The notes beneath the pieces were generated by a model. It was not told where the DNA came from, ran no database searches, and worked only from the letters and a program-made list of their open reading frames with translations. A DNA stretch of 64,000 nucleotides from contig CANOZK010000004.1 in the NCBI GenBank assembly GCA_947571775.1, positions 1-64,000 on the forward strand, given 5' to 3'. Made by a program: the position numbers and the translations under genes. Of this stretch, positions 24,346 through 34,052 are shown piece after piece (position 1 is the stretch's first letter; every line of letters begins with the position of its first letter). This stretch comes from an uncultured Lachnospiraceae bacterium. Lineage in GTDB: Bacteria; Bacillota; Clostridia; Lachnospirales; Lachnospiraceae.

Positions 24346-25947
24346 CTATTGTTGTGTGTTTAAACTGCCGCCGATGGCCTCCGCCACCTTTATCCCGTCT
24401 ATCGCGGCAGAAGTAATGCCGCCCGCATATCCGGCTCCCTCCCCGCATGGGTAAAACCCGCGGATATTGCTCTGCATTTTCTGATCCCGCAGGATGCGTA
24501 CCGGGGAGGATGTGCGGCTTTCCACTGCGCTGAACAGGCAGTCCGGGCGCGCGAAGCCAAAGATTTTCCGCTCAAAGGCCGCCATGCCCTCCTCTATGGT
24601 ATCCCCAACCGCTTTTGGAAACAAACCGCGCAGATTGCTCAGACAATACTCCCCTTTCATAGAAGGCAAAACCTCTCCGAGACTTTGGCTTTCCCGGCAG
24701 TTTTTGTAATCCTGCCATAACTGTACGGGGATTTTTCCGCCGGCCAGCTTCCAGGCTTTGTGCTCCAACTGTCTTTGATATGCCACTCCGCCCAGAGGGG
24801 AAGCGTCTGGATAATCCGCCGGGGTAACGGTCACAACCAGGGCGCTGTTGGCGTTTCTTCCATCTCTGGCCTGGTAGCTCATACCATTGATCGCCAGCGC
24901 TTTCTCCTCGGAGGACGCGTTGACCACATAGCCTCCCGGACACATGCAAAACGAATAGACGCCTCTTCCCGTACTGGCCCGATGCGTCAGCTTGTAGCTG
25001 GCCGCGCCCAGCAGCGGGTGCTTAGCTTCTCCGTAAAGAGCCTGGTTGATCATTTCCTGGGGATGCTCCACCCGCACCCCTACCGCAAAGGCTTTTGCCT
25101 CCATGTGAAATCCCCGCCAGTATAACGTTTCAAATGTGTCCCGCGCGCTGTGGCCAATGGCTCCCACAACAACCTGGACAGGGATTTCCTCGTCGGTACT
25201 CAATAGAAGTCCGCAAATCCGGTTGTCCTCGCAGAGAAAATCCGTGACCTGTGTTTCAAACAGAAATCGTCCGCCGAAGTCTTCAATCTGTTTTCGGATG
25301 GTTTCCACAATTCCGATCAGCAGATCCGTTCCCAGATGAGGTTTTTGCTGATAAAGGATTTCCGGCGGCGCGCCTGCTTCCACGAAAGTTTGCAGCACCA
25401 TCTGAATACGCCCCGCAGGATCTTTGATCATCGTGTGGAGTTTTCCATCGGAAAAAGTTCCCGCGCCGCCCTCCCCGAACTGAACATTGGACTGCGGATC
25501 TAAGATTCCAGTATTCCAGAAGCGTTCCACTGCGGCCTTTCTTTTCAGAGCTTTAGAACCCCTTTCGATTACCAGCGGACAATAGCCGTTTTTGGCCAGC
25601 ATCAGGGCACAGAAAAGCCCCGCAGGCCCGCTTCCGATGATCACAGGCGGATGCCGCAAAGGCTGTGTGCCGGCAGCGGGAAATTGATAATCCTGTCTTT
25701 GAATGAACGTCACATTTTTATGGCGAGCCTTATGGATAAGCTGACGCTCCGTCTTTTTGTTTTTGCAGGAAACATCCACCGTATAGACAAATTTTTTCTC
25801 CGCTTTTTTTCGGGCATCCAAAGATTGCCGGACGATTTCATAGGAAAAGTCTTCCCCCGCTTTGAGAAAGAGGTTTTTCCTGATTTTCTGTTCCAAATCC
25901 TCCAGACTGTGGTCAATTGGAAGCTGCAGTTGTGAAATTCGTATCAT
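24346..25947 (-). CDS. FAD-dependent dehydrogenase (COG2509-type flavoprotein)
   Basis: This 533-residue flavoprotein has an N-terminal 90-residue domain, then the FAD dinucleotide-binding motif VIIGSGPAGLFCALMLA (about residues 100-117) and a second conserved FGEGGAGTFSDGKL. It probably uses a two-step redox reaction, but the substrate is unknown. ATG at 25947 is preceded by AAGGAAG; longer readings upstream only shadow the neighbouring flavoprotein gene, whose last 35 bases it overlaps. Confidence 0.88.
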   Translation of the reverse strand: MIRISQLQLPIDHSLEDLEQKIRKNLFLKAGEDFSYEIVRQSLDARKKAEKKFVYTVDVSCKNKKTERQLIHKARHKNVTFIQRQDYQFPAAGTQPLRHPPVIIGSGPAGLFCALMLAKNGYCPLVIERGSKALKRKAAVERFWNTGILDPQSNVQFGEGGAGTFSDGKLHTMIKDPAGRIQMVLQTFVEAGAPPEILYQQKPHLGTDLLIGIVETIRKQIEDFGGRFLFETQVTDFLCEDNRICGLLLSTDEEIPVQVVVGAIGHSARDTFETLYWRGFHMEAKAFAVGVRVEHPQEMINQALYGEAKHPLLGAASYKLTHRASTGRGVYSFCMCPGGYVVNASSEEKALAINGMSYQARDGRNANSALVVTVTPADYPDASPLGGVAYQRQLEHKAWKLAGGKIPVQLWQDYKNCRESQSLGEVLPSMKGEYCLSNLRGLFPKAVGDTIEEGMAAFERKIFGFARPDCLFSAVESRTSSPVRILRDQKMQSNIRGFYPCGEGAGYAGGITSAAIDGIKVAEAIGGSLNTQQ

Positions 25948-27169
25948 ATGGTTTTCTTTCTTCCTTTCTGTCTGTACAGGCCATAGCCGCGACCGCACCG
26001 GAAGACCATGCCCACTGCAGATTGTAGCCGCCGCAGGCTCCGTCCACATCCAGGATTTCCCCTGCAAAATAAAACCCTGCATGAAGTCTGGACTCCAAAG
26101 TGTCGGCATCCACCTGCCCAAAATCCACTCCGCCCATGCAAACCTGGGCGTAGGTATAATCCTGCCATCCTCGAATGGAAACTTTCCAGTGCTTAATATT
26201 CTGAGCTATCCGACGGGGCTGTTCCTCTTCCCTGGCTTTCTTGCTGCGCCGTGCAACAATTCGGCTGAACTTTTCTGGAAAAATTCCCGATAAAATTTCT
26301 TCCCAGGTCTTGCGCGGGAAGCGGCTTTTCCCCGTTTGGAGAAGGTGTTCCAGTTTGCGCTCACTGCCGTCTGGAAAAAAATCAATCCGCAGTTCCGCCC
26401 GTTTTTTCTGGGAAATGCCTTCCACCGCATATCGGCTTAGCTGAAAAATGGGAATCCCCGATACGCCATAGCCGGTAAGCTGAAGCTCTCCGCTTTCCTG
26501 TTTTACAAAGTTTCCGTTTACATGCAGGGATATCCGGGCATCCATGCGAATCCCTTCCCACTGCCGGAAGTAATCCCCCTCTCCCACCAGCGGAACCAAC
26601 GCCGGAAGCACTGGATAGATCCGATGTCCCAGGCTCTCGGCCAGCGCATAGCCGCTGCCGTCGGCCCCTGGAAGATTCGACGCTTTGGAGCCTGCGGCAA
26701 GGATTACGGCGTCTGCTTGGTAAGTTTCCGTATCGGTCGTCAGCTTCCATTTTCCACGAACTTTCTGGATCTTCTGGATCGCCGCCTCTGTTTTCAGCTT
26801 CACACCCAGTCGGCTGACTTCTCCCAAAAGCAGTTGCAGAACCGTCCGGGCCTGTTGGCTATATGGATAAATCCAGCCGTTTTTGTTTCTGATGTACAGC
26901 CCCAGATCCGAGAAAAAGTCAAGCGTATCCTCCACGGAAAAGCGGCGCAGCACCTTTTCCACAGTTTTTGGCGCATGGCTGCGGTAGGAGTCGGGCTCTT
27001 TTTGCAGATTGGTCAGATTGCACCTTCCGTTTCCGGTAGCGAGAATTTTCTTTCCACATGCGGGCTGATGTTCCAGGATCGTAACGCGCGCCCCGCGCCG
27101 GGCGGCTGTCACTGCCGCCATCAGTCCCGACGCGCCGCCGCCGATAACGATGATTTCTTTTGCTGCCAT
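25913..27169 (-). CDS. BaiN/HI0933-family NAD(P)/FAD-dependent oxidoreductase
   Basis: This 418-residue flavoprotein starts with the FAD motif IIVIGGGASGLMAAVTAARRG and has the family signature CGKKILATGNGRCNLTN, with a C-terminal GE-D-VDGACGGYNLQWAWSSG flavin end (seen in pieces). HI0933-family members include BaiN, reported in bile acid dehydroxylation, but most are housekeeping with unknown substrates, so a bile acid role should not be inferred from this gene alone. ATG at 27169 overlaps the stop of the upstream gene (TGATG). Confidence 0.9.
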   Translation of the reverse strand: MAAKEIIVIGGGASGLMAAVTAARRGARVTILEHQPACGKKILATGNGRCNLTNLQKEPDSYRSHAPKTVEKVLRRFSVEDTLDFFSDLGLYIRNKNGWIYPYSQQARTVLQLLLGEVSRLGVKLKTEAAIQKIQKVRGKWKLTTDTETYQADAVILAAGSKASNLPGADGSGYALAESLGHRIYPVLPALVPLVGEGDYFRQWEGIRMDARISLHVNGNFVKQESGELQLTGYGVSGIPIFQLSRYAVEGISQKKRAELRIDFFPDGSERKLEHLLQTGKSRFPRKTWEEILSGIFPEKFSRIVARRSKKAREEEQPRRIAQNIKHWKVSIRGWQDYTYAQVCMGGVDFGQVDADTLESRLHAGFYFAGEILDVDGACGGYNLQWAWSSGAVAAMACTDRKEERKPYDTNFTTAASN

Positions 27170-28464
27170 CACAATTTTACCAATCCGACCTGCACCAGTT
27201 TTTCTAGGGACATCAGGATTCCCATTTTGGCGTGTTCCCAGGTCAGCCCGCCCTGAAAATAGACGGCATAGGGAGGCCGTATCGGCCCGTCTGCGCTCAA
27301 TTCGATGGATGAACCAGACACAAAAGCGCCTGCTGCCATAATCACCGGGCTGTCATATCCCGGCATATCCCAGGGTTCTGGATCCACATAGCTGTCCACC
27401 GGAGCTGCGGCCTGGATGCCTTTGCAGAAAGCGACCACCTTTTCTGGGGAACCCAATGTGATGGACTGAATGATGTCTTGACGCGGCTCCCGGCTGTCTG
27501 GAATAACCGGGTAGCCCAGAGATTCATAAATCCCTGCGGCATAGATGGCTCCCTTTAACGCCCCTTTTACCACCATAGGCGCTAGGAAAAATCCCTGGAA
27601 AAACGCCTGCTTTACGCCCAGGCTGGCTCCCACTTCTTTTCCCAGGCCAGGGGAGGTCATCCGATAGGAAGCCTGTTCCACCAGTTCTTTTTTTCCAGCC
27701 ACGTATCCGCCGATCGGGGCCAAGCCGCCTCCGGGATTCTTGATCAGAGATCCGACTATCAGATCCGCCCCCACGTCAGAGGGTTCCAGAATATCCACAA
27801 ACTCCCCATAGCAGTTATCCACCATGCAGATCACGTCCGGCCTACGCTGTTTGATAAAGGAAATCAATTCGCCAATTTGTGCGACGGAAAAAGAGGGGCG
27901 GGTTTGGTATCCCTTGGAACGCTGGATGGTAACCAGACGAGTTTTTGGCGTCAACGCCTGTTCAATCGACGGATAGTCGAATGTCCCGTCTGCTTTTAGC
28001 TCTGCCTGGCGGTAGGTGATGCCGTACTCTGCCAGGGAGCCTTTCTGCGGACGGATGCCGATAACCTCTTCCAATGTATCGTAGGGACTACCCACTGGGG
28101 AAAGCAGTTCGTCTCCCGGCCGCAGATTGCCGAACAATGCCACCGTCAGGGCGTGGGTGCCGCAGGCGATCTGGGGACGAACCAGGGCTGCTTCTGTGTG
28201 AAACGTGTCCGCATATACCTGTTCCAGAACATCCCGTCCAAAGTCGTTGTAGCCATATCCGGTGGATGGATAGAAACACGCTTCGCTGACCCGGTTTTTC
28301 TGCATGGCATGCAGTACTTTTAGCTGGTTATACTCCGCCACCTGATCCAATTCCCGAAAACGGCTTTCCAGATTTCGCTCAATCTCTTTTCCATAATCGT
28401 ATACCTGGGGACGCACTCCCATTTGCCGGTATAATTCCTTGATTTCTGTTTCCTGAATTCTCAT
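27169..28464 (-). CDS. Aluminium-resistance / methionine gamma-lyase-type PLP enzyme
   Basis: This 431-residue protein belongs to the Alum_res family, related to cystathionine and methionine lyases, with the PLP lysine in GSLIKNPGGGLAPIGGY. The substrate is not known, and the resistance name comes from early genetics. ATG at 28464 overlaps the miaA stop by ATGA. The gene order miaA-this-two flavoproteins suggests cotranscription but not a shared pathway. Confidence 0.9.
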   Translation of the reverse strand: MRIQETEIKELYRQMGVRPQVYDYGKEIERNLESRFRELDQVAEYNQLKVLHAMQKNRVSEACFYPSTGYGYNDFGRDVLEQVYADTFHTEAALVRPQIACGTHALTVALFGNLRPGDELLSPVGSPYDTLEEVIGIRPQKGSLAEYGITYRQAELKADGTFDYPSIEQALTPKTRLVTIQRSKGYQTRPSFSVAQIGELISFIKQRRPDVICMVDNCYGEFVDILEPSDVGADLIVGSLIKNPGGGLAPIGGYVAGKKELVEQASYRMTSPGLGKEVGASLGVKQAFFQGFFLAPMVVKGALKGAIYAAGIYESLGYPVIPDSREPRQDIIQSITLGSPEKVVAFCKGIQAAAPVDSYVDPEPWDMPGYDSPVIMAAGAFVSGSSIELSADGPIRPPYAVYFQGGLTWEHAKMGILMSLEKLVQVGLVKL

Positions 28465-29438
28465 TGGCCAATTCCCCTTTCTCTGCATTGGTCAAGCATA
28501 TATTCCAACATCCGCTCCTCTTGGTCGTCAAAATCCTTTCGATGAACCCAGATCACTTCTTTTTCCCGCTTAAACCAGGTCAGTTGTCTTTTGGCAAAAT
28601 GCCGGGTGTCTCGTTTGATTCTGCGCACCGCTTCCTCCAGAGAATACTCCCCCTCCAGGTATGCCAAAATCTCCTGGTAGCCCAGCCCCTGCATGGATAC
28701 CATGTCGCGGGTACATCCCCGCTCTTGCAAAGCTTTGACTTCCTTTAGCAGCCCGTCCGCCATCATCCGATCGACTCGGTTTTCGATCCGCTGATAGAGA
28801 AGCGCCCGATCGTCGTTGAGCACAAAATACGCGCAGTTATACGCAGATGCTTTTGCCTGCTGTTCCCGGTTATGGTCAGATATAAGATTTCCGGTGTCGT
28901 GGTAATATTCCAGCGCCCGCAGCACGCGTTTTTGGTTATTGGGATGAATTTGGCGGGCGGCTTCGGGATCCACTGCCGCAAGCTTCTCATGAAGCCAGAG
29001 CGCCCCTTTTTGCTTTGCCAGAGATTCCAATTCCTGTCGATAGCCATTTTCCGAATCCCGTTCCTCTCCAAAGGAAATGTCGCGGACAACGGCCTGGATA
29101 TAAAATCCGGTTCCTCCCACCAGAAGGGGAACCCGCCCGCGACCCCAGATATCCAGCAATGCCTGTTTTGCCATCTGCTGGAACCGCACCACATGGAAAT
29201 CCTCTTCTGGATCGAGAACATCGATCAGATGATGCGGTATCTGCCCCATTTCTTCTGGGGTGATCTTGGCTGAGCCAATGTCCATATGGCGGTAAACCTG
29301 CATGGAATCCGCGCTGATCACTTCTCCATTCAGCGCCTGAGCCAGATGGATGGACAAGCGGGTCTTTCCCACGGCCGTGGGCCCGGCCAGAACGACCAGA
29401 GGTTTTTGCACCTGCGAATGTAACGTTTTCTCACTCAT
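28461..29438 (-). CDS. miaA: tRNA dimethylallyltransferase
   Basis: This 325-residue enzyme adds dimethylallyl to A37 of UNN-reading tRNAs. The P-loop GPTAVGKT (about residues 19-26) and the DSMQVYRHMDIGSAK signature are intact. The product is the substrate of MiaB, encoded in the same operon. It starts 2 bases after the mutL stop. Confidence 0.97.
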   Translation of the reverse strand: MSEKTLHSQVQKPLVVLAGPTAVGKTRLSIHLAQALNGEVISADSMQVYRHMDIGSAKITPEEMGQIPHHLIDVLDPEEDFHVVRFQQMAKQALLDIWGRGRVPLLVGGTGFYIQAVVRDISFGEERDSENGYRQELESLAKQKGALWLHEKLAAVDPEAARQIHPNNQKRVLRALEYYHDTGNLISDHNREQQAKASAYNCAYFVLNDDRALLYQRIENRVDRMMADGLLKEVKALQERGCTRDMVSMQGLGYQEILAYLEGEYSLEEAVRRIKRDTRHFAKRQLTWFKREKEVIWVHRKDFDDQEERMLEYMLDQCRERGIGQ

Positions 29439-29440
29439 AG

Positions 29441-31414
29441 TTATACGATCCGTTTAAATTTCCTTTCCAGTTCTGTCTTACTCATTGATACGATGGTGGG
29501 TCTGCCATGGGGGCAGTGATAAGGATTGTCCAATTTAAGCAGCTCGTCAATCAGCCGATCGGCCTCCTGGCGGGACATCTCATGATTTCCTTTTACCGCG
29601 GCTTTGCACGCCATCGTTGCCAGCCGATCCACAAAAATATCCAGATCCTGCCCGGCTTTTTCTTTTTCCAAACTGTCGAGAAGCTCCCGGAACAAAAGCT
29701 CCCCCGTCAGTCCGTAGAGGTTGGCAGGAACCGCATGGATGCTGTATTCTTTGGAACCGAACGGCTCAATCTCAAAGCCCATTTTCTCAAACTGGCGCAT
29801 ATGTTCCAACAGTAACAGCTCCTCCTTGATGTTGACCGTCAAGATCAGCGGCGGGCTTAAATACTGAGAGGAAATCTTTTTTTCCTGGAAATCCTTTCGC
29901 AGCTTTTCGTAAAGCACCTTTTCGTGGGCAGCGTGCTGATCGATAATAAAGAATTTTTCCTCATATTCCACCAGCCAGTAAGTTTTGAATACCTGGCCAA
30001 TCAGGATATGGCGGCTTCGGGCCTCCTTGGTCAAAAGCTCTGGGGAAAACAATTCCATTTGCGTTTCCTGCGGCTTTTTGCTGGGATCTGTCTTTTGGGA
30101 TTGCGGCTGCAAAGCTGTCGGTTTTGACTCTTCCAGTTTTAAATCCGCATGTTTTGGAGTTGCCGGATCTGGATAACCCGATGGTGGCTTTGCCGACTCT
30201 GGCGCAGTCTTTTTCTTCTGTCTGTAATCGGTTTGCTCTTTGATTTCCTGCGGCTGCGGAGATTGAGCGGCAATCTGACCATAGGATACCGGCTTAAAGC
30301 TTGCGCGTCTCTGTGCTTCAAACGGTTCCGGAACGGGTTCCTTCGGCTTTGAAGCGGACGAAAGTTTCTGCGGCCTTTCCCTTTTTTTGAGAGTGACTTC
30401 TGGAATCAGTTCTTTTTTCCCAAGGGTTTCTTTTACGGCGTTGCAGACCGCCTGGTAAACCTCCTCTCCTTTGGAAAAGCGCACTTCCAGCTTGGACGGA
30501 TGTACATTGACATCCAAGCCGTTTCCGGTCATCTGTATCTGAAGAACGGCAAACGGGTATTTGTGCTGCATCATATATCCATGGAATCCGTCCTCTAGCC
30601 CTCTGGTGATGATTTTGTCTTTCACATAACGGCCATTGATGAAATAGTTCTCAAAGCTTCGGTTCCCGCGCGAGACAGAAGGCTTTCCCAGATAACCGCT
30701 GATTTTGAGAAATTCATTTTCCCATTCGACGGGTAAAAGCTGCCTGGTGATATCTCTGCCATATATTTTATAAATCACATCCTTCATCTGATTATTGCCG
30801 GATGTGTGTAATTTTAACTGCCCGTTCGCCATATATTTGATCGAAACCTCCGGGTGAGACAGGGCCATCTGCTCCATCAGACTGCTGATATATCCAGCCT
30901 CGGTGGCTGCGGTCTTCAAGAATTTTTTTCTGGCTGGGACATTGTAAAAGAGATTGCGCACCAGAATCGTTGTCCCTTCCGGCGCGCCTACGTCCTCCAG
31001 CGATTTTTCCACACCGCCCTCAATGATGTAACGGGTGCCGCTCATAGAATAGGGTGTTTTGGAGACTACCTCTACCTGGGAAACAGCGGCTATGGAGGAG
31101 AGAGCCTCTCCCCGGAATCCAAGGGAGGATATCTGCTCTAAGTCTTCCGCTTTTTCGATTTTGCTGGTGGCATGGCGCAGAAAGGCCAGAGGAAGCTCCT
31201 CCCCATCCATGCCTGCCCCGTTATCGGTGATGCGAAGGAACGAGATGCCGCCTTCCTTGATCTCTGTGGTAATCGCAGACGCGCCTGCGTCGATAGCGTT
31301 TTCTACCAGCTCCTTTACCACTGAGGACGGGCGTTCCACCACCTCCCCGGCGGCGATTTTGTCAATGGTATCCTGGCTCAATACGGCAATTTTCTGTGTA
31401 TTCGTCTTATTCAT
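29441..31414 (-). CDS. mutL: DNA mismatch repair protein MutL (with endonuclease motif)
   Basis: This 657-residue protein has the N-terminal GHKL ATPase (VVKELVENAIDAGA, DNGAGMD, FRGEAL), a Pro/Lys/Gln-rich linker (about 345-455) and the C-terminal dimer domain. The nicking motif DQHAAHEKVLYE, together with ACKAAVKGN and CPHGRP, is present, as expected in bacteria without MutH. It overlaps mutS by 8 bases. Confidence 0.97.
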   Translation of the reverse strand: MNKTNTQKIAVLSQDTIDKIAAGEVVERPSSVVKELVENAIDAGASAITTEIKEGGISFLRITDNGAGMDGEELPLAFLRHATSKIEKAEDLEQISSLGFRGEALSSIAAVSQVEVVSKTPYSMSGTRYIIEGGVEKSLEDVGAPEGTTILVRNLFYNVPARKKFLKTAATEAGYISSLMEQMALSHPEVSIKYMANGQLKLHTSGNNQMKDVIYKIYGRDITRQLLPVEWENEFLKISGYLGKPSVSRGNRSFENYFINGRYVKDKIITRGLEDGFHGYMMQHKYPFAVLQIQMTGNGLDVNVHPSKLEVRFSKGEEVYQAVCNAVKETLGKKELIPEVTLKKRERPQKLSSASKPKEPVPEPFEAQRRASFKPVSYGQIAAQSPQPQEIKEQTDYRQKKKTAPESAKPPSGYPDPATPKHADLKLEESKPTALQPQSQKTDPSKKPQETQMELFSPELLTKEARSRHILIGQVFKTYWLVEYEEKFFIIDQHAAHEKVLYEKLRKDFQEKKISSQYLSPPLILTVNIKEELLLLEHMRQFEKMGFEIEPFGSKEYSIHAVPANLYGLTGELLFRELLDSLEKEKAGQDLDIFVDRLATMACKAAVKGNHEMSRQEADRLIDELLKLDNPYHCPHGRPTIVSMSKTELERKFKRIV

Positions 31415-34052
31415 TGGCTTTCCACCGGTTCTTGATCTGATTCTGGAATTTGTACAACAAATTCAGCGCGGCCATAGGCGTTAAATTGGGTACGTCCAGT
31501 TCTTTTAACTGCTGGATAATATCGTCGTTTTGCACCGTATCCAACAGGGACATTTGCTGCATATCCACTTCGTCAAATTTGACCGAAGTCTTTTTTCTCG
31601 GTTCTGTCAAATCTTTGACCGCCGCGGTGATATCTGCATCGCTCAATTCCTCGACCAGCTCATTGGCTCTCTGGATTACAGAATCCGGGATGCCGGCCAG
31701 CTTCGCTACCTGGATGCCGTAGCTTTTGTCCGCGCCGCCCTTGACGATTTTGCGCAGAAAGACAATATCGTCCCCCTGTTCTTTTACGGCGATACAGTAA
31801 TTGTTTACCCCCGGCAGCTTTCCCTCCAATTCGGTCAGCTCATGGTAATGGGTGGCAAACAGGGTCTTAGCGCCTAAAAGCCGGGTGTTGCTGATATGCT
31901 CAATCACCGCCCATGCAATACTCAGCCCGTCAAAAGTACTGGTTCCCCGGCCGATCTCATCCAAAATCAGCAGGCTTTTGGACGTCGCGTTGCGCAGGAT
32001 ATTCGCTACCTCGGTCATTTCCACCATAAACGTGCTCTGGCCGCTCGCCAGATCGTCGGAGGCTCCCACGCGGGTAAAAATCCGATCCACTATTCCAATT
32101 TCGGCCTGCTGGGCGGGAACGAAGCTGCCGATCTGCGCCATTAAAACGATCAGAGCCGTCTGCCTCATATACGTGGATTTTCCGGCCATGTTTGGGCCGG
32201 TGATGATGGAGATGCGGTTTTTATGGTTGTCCAGATACGTATCATTGGCGACAAAAATATCGTGAGCCGTCATTTGTTCCACCACCGGATGCCGTCCGTT
32301 TTTTATGTGGATTTTGCCTTTGCGGCTGATGCGGGGGCATACATATTGGTTCTGCTCTGCAACGAGAGCAAACGAGAGGAACACATCCAGAGCCGCCAAG
32401 GCTTTTGCCGTCTGCTGGATGCGCTGCACTTCCCCGGCAATCTGGCTTCTCACTTGGGTAAACAGCTCATATTCCAGCGCGTAAAGCCGATCCTCCGCGC
32501 CCAGAATCAGATCTTCTAGCTCTTTTAGCTTTGGTGTGATATAACGCTCCGCATTGGCTAAAGTCTGTTTGCGGGTATAATCGTCCGGCACTAGGTTTTT
32601 GAAAGAATTGGTCACTTCCAGGTAATAGCCGAATACCCGGTTGTATTTGATTTTCAGATTGCGGATTCCGGTTCTCTCCCGCTCCGCGGCCTCCAGTTCC
32701 GCCAGCCATTTGGTACCCTCGGATTTGGAATTGCGGTATTGATCGACCTGTTCATCGTAGCCGTCTCGGATAATGCCCCCTTCTTTTGCGGCCAGAGGCG
32801 GATCTTCTGCAATCGCGCGGGAGACCAGATCGCACAGATCCTCCAGCCCGTCCATATCCCGGCAGATTCTTTTTAACACCGGCGGCAGAAAATCTTTTAA
32901 CAGCTTTCGGACAGGCGGAATCCGTTCCAGGGAGGAACGGAAAGCCACCAGATCCCTGGGGGTGGCCGATTGGTAGCTGATACGGCTGATCAGGCGTTCC
33001 AAATCATAAATTGAATTCAGATGTTCCCGGATCTCGTCCCGCAGCATTGGGGTCTCCAAAAGTGCGCCTACCGCCTCCAGCCTTTCCTGAATCAAAAGCT
33101 CGTCGATCAGCGGCTGCTCCACGTAACTGCGCAGTGTCCGCGCGCCCATGGCTGTGCAGGTCTTGTCCAGCACCCATAAAAGAGAACCCACTTTATTTTT
33201 TTCCCGCAGCGTCTCCACCAGCTCTAGGTTTCGCCTGGTGGAGCTGTCCAGCAGCATAAATTTTTCGGCGGCATAGGGGATGATCTTGGTCATATGTAAC
33301 AGGGAGTTCTTCTGCGTTTCCTGCAGATAAATAAACATGGCTCCCGCGGCGATGATGCCCGTATCGTAATCTCCGATACCCAATCCGGCCAGGCTTTTTA
33401 CCTGAAAATGCTCCATCAGCGTGCGCCTGCACAAGTCGTCGTCAAAATACCAAGCGTCCAATGTGTATACGCTGACGCCCAGCCGGTGTTTGAGTTCTTC
33501 CAGATCCAGACCGCTGACCAGTAAAGATTCATTGCAGATGATTTCCGCCGGAGCGTATTTGTTGATCTCATCTTGCATTTTTCCGTTGGAATCTGCTTCT
33601 GTGAGAAAACAATCCCCTGTAGTCACGTCCGCAACGGCGCACCCGAAATGTCCCTGGGTATACACGATGCACATGAGATAATTATTCTTTTTCTCGTCCA
33701 GAGCCTGGGCCGAAAAAGTCGTACCCGGCGTGACAACCCTCACCACATCCCGTTTTACCAATCCCCGGCTGGATTTCGGATCTCCGATTTGCTCGCAGAT
33801 GGCTACCTTATGGCCCCTTTCCACCAGCTTTTGAAGATAAGTCTCCGCAGCATGGAAAGGAACGCCGCACATCGGTGCGCGTTCCTCTAAGCCGCAATCT
33901 TTTCCGGTCAGGGTTAGCTCCAGTTCCTTGGACACCAGCACCGCGTCCTCAAAAAACATTTCGTAGAAATCCCCTAGACGGTAAAATAAAATACAATCTT
34001 TATACGATTCTTTTGTTTTTATATATTGCTGCATCATTGGTGATAAAGCCAT
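31407..34052 (-). CDS. mutS: DNA mismatch recognition ATPase MutS
   Basis: This full-length 881-residue protein has the mismatch-contacting Phe-x-Glu in GDFYEMF (Phe29, Glu31), the core and clamp domains, and the C-terminal ATPase with TGPNMAGKSTYMRQ, the STFMVEM segment and LILDEIGRGTSTFDG. It finds mispairs and recruits MutL. Its start lies inside the last 19 bases of miaB. Confidence 0.98.
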   Translation of the reverse strand: MALSPMMQQYIKTKESYKDCILFYRLGDFYEMFFEDAVLVSKELELTLTGKDCGLEERAPMCGVPFHAAETYLQKLVERGHKVAICEQIGDPKSSRGLVKRDVVRVVTPGTTFSAQALDEKKNNYLMCIVYTQGHFGCAVADVTTGDCFLTEADSNGKMQDEINKYAPAEIICNESLLVSGLDLEELKHRLGVSVYTLDAWYFDDDLCRRTLMEHFQVKSLAGLGIGDYDTGIIAAGAMFIYLQETQKNSLLHMTKIIPYAAEKFMLLDSSTRRNLELVETLREKNKVGSLLWVLDKTCTAMGARTLRSYVEQPLIDELLIQERLEAVGALLETPMLRDEIREHLNSIYDLERLISRISYQSATPRDLVAFRSSLERIPPVRKLLKDFLPPVLKRICRDMDGLEDLCDLVSRAIAEDPPLAAKEGGIIRDGYDEQVDQYRNSKSEGTKWLAELEAAERERTGIRNLKIKYNRVFGYYLEVTNSFKNLVPDDYTRKQTLANAERYITPKLKELEDLILGAEDRLYALEYELFTQVRSQIAGEVQRIQQTAKALAALDVFLSFALVAEQNQYVCPRISRKGKIHIKNGRHPVVEQMTAHDIFVANDTYLDNHKNRISIITGPNMAGKSTYMRQTALIVLMAQIGSFVPAQQAEIGIVDRIFTRVGASDDLASGQSTFMVEMTEVANILRNATSKSLLILDEIGRGTSTFDGLSIAWAVIEHISNTRLLGAKTLFATHYHELTELEGKLPGVNNYCIAVKEQGDDIVFLRKIVKGGADKSYGIQVAKLAGIPDSVIQRANELVEELSDADITAAVKDLTEPRKKTSVKFDEVDMQQMSLLDTVQNDDIIQQLKELDVPNLTPMAALNLLYKFQNQIKNRWKANE

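Noticed and set aside
25948-26121. N-terminal extension of the COG2509 flavoprotein
   Set aside because: It shadows the upstream flavoprotein gene; a ribosome site and family-like start occur at 25947.
25913-27169. Bile acid 7-dehydroxylation gene (baiN)
   Set aside because: No other bai genes are present; the HI0933 family is widespread and mostly unrelated to bile acids.
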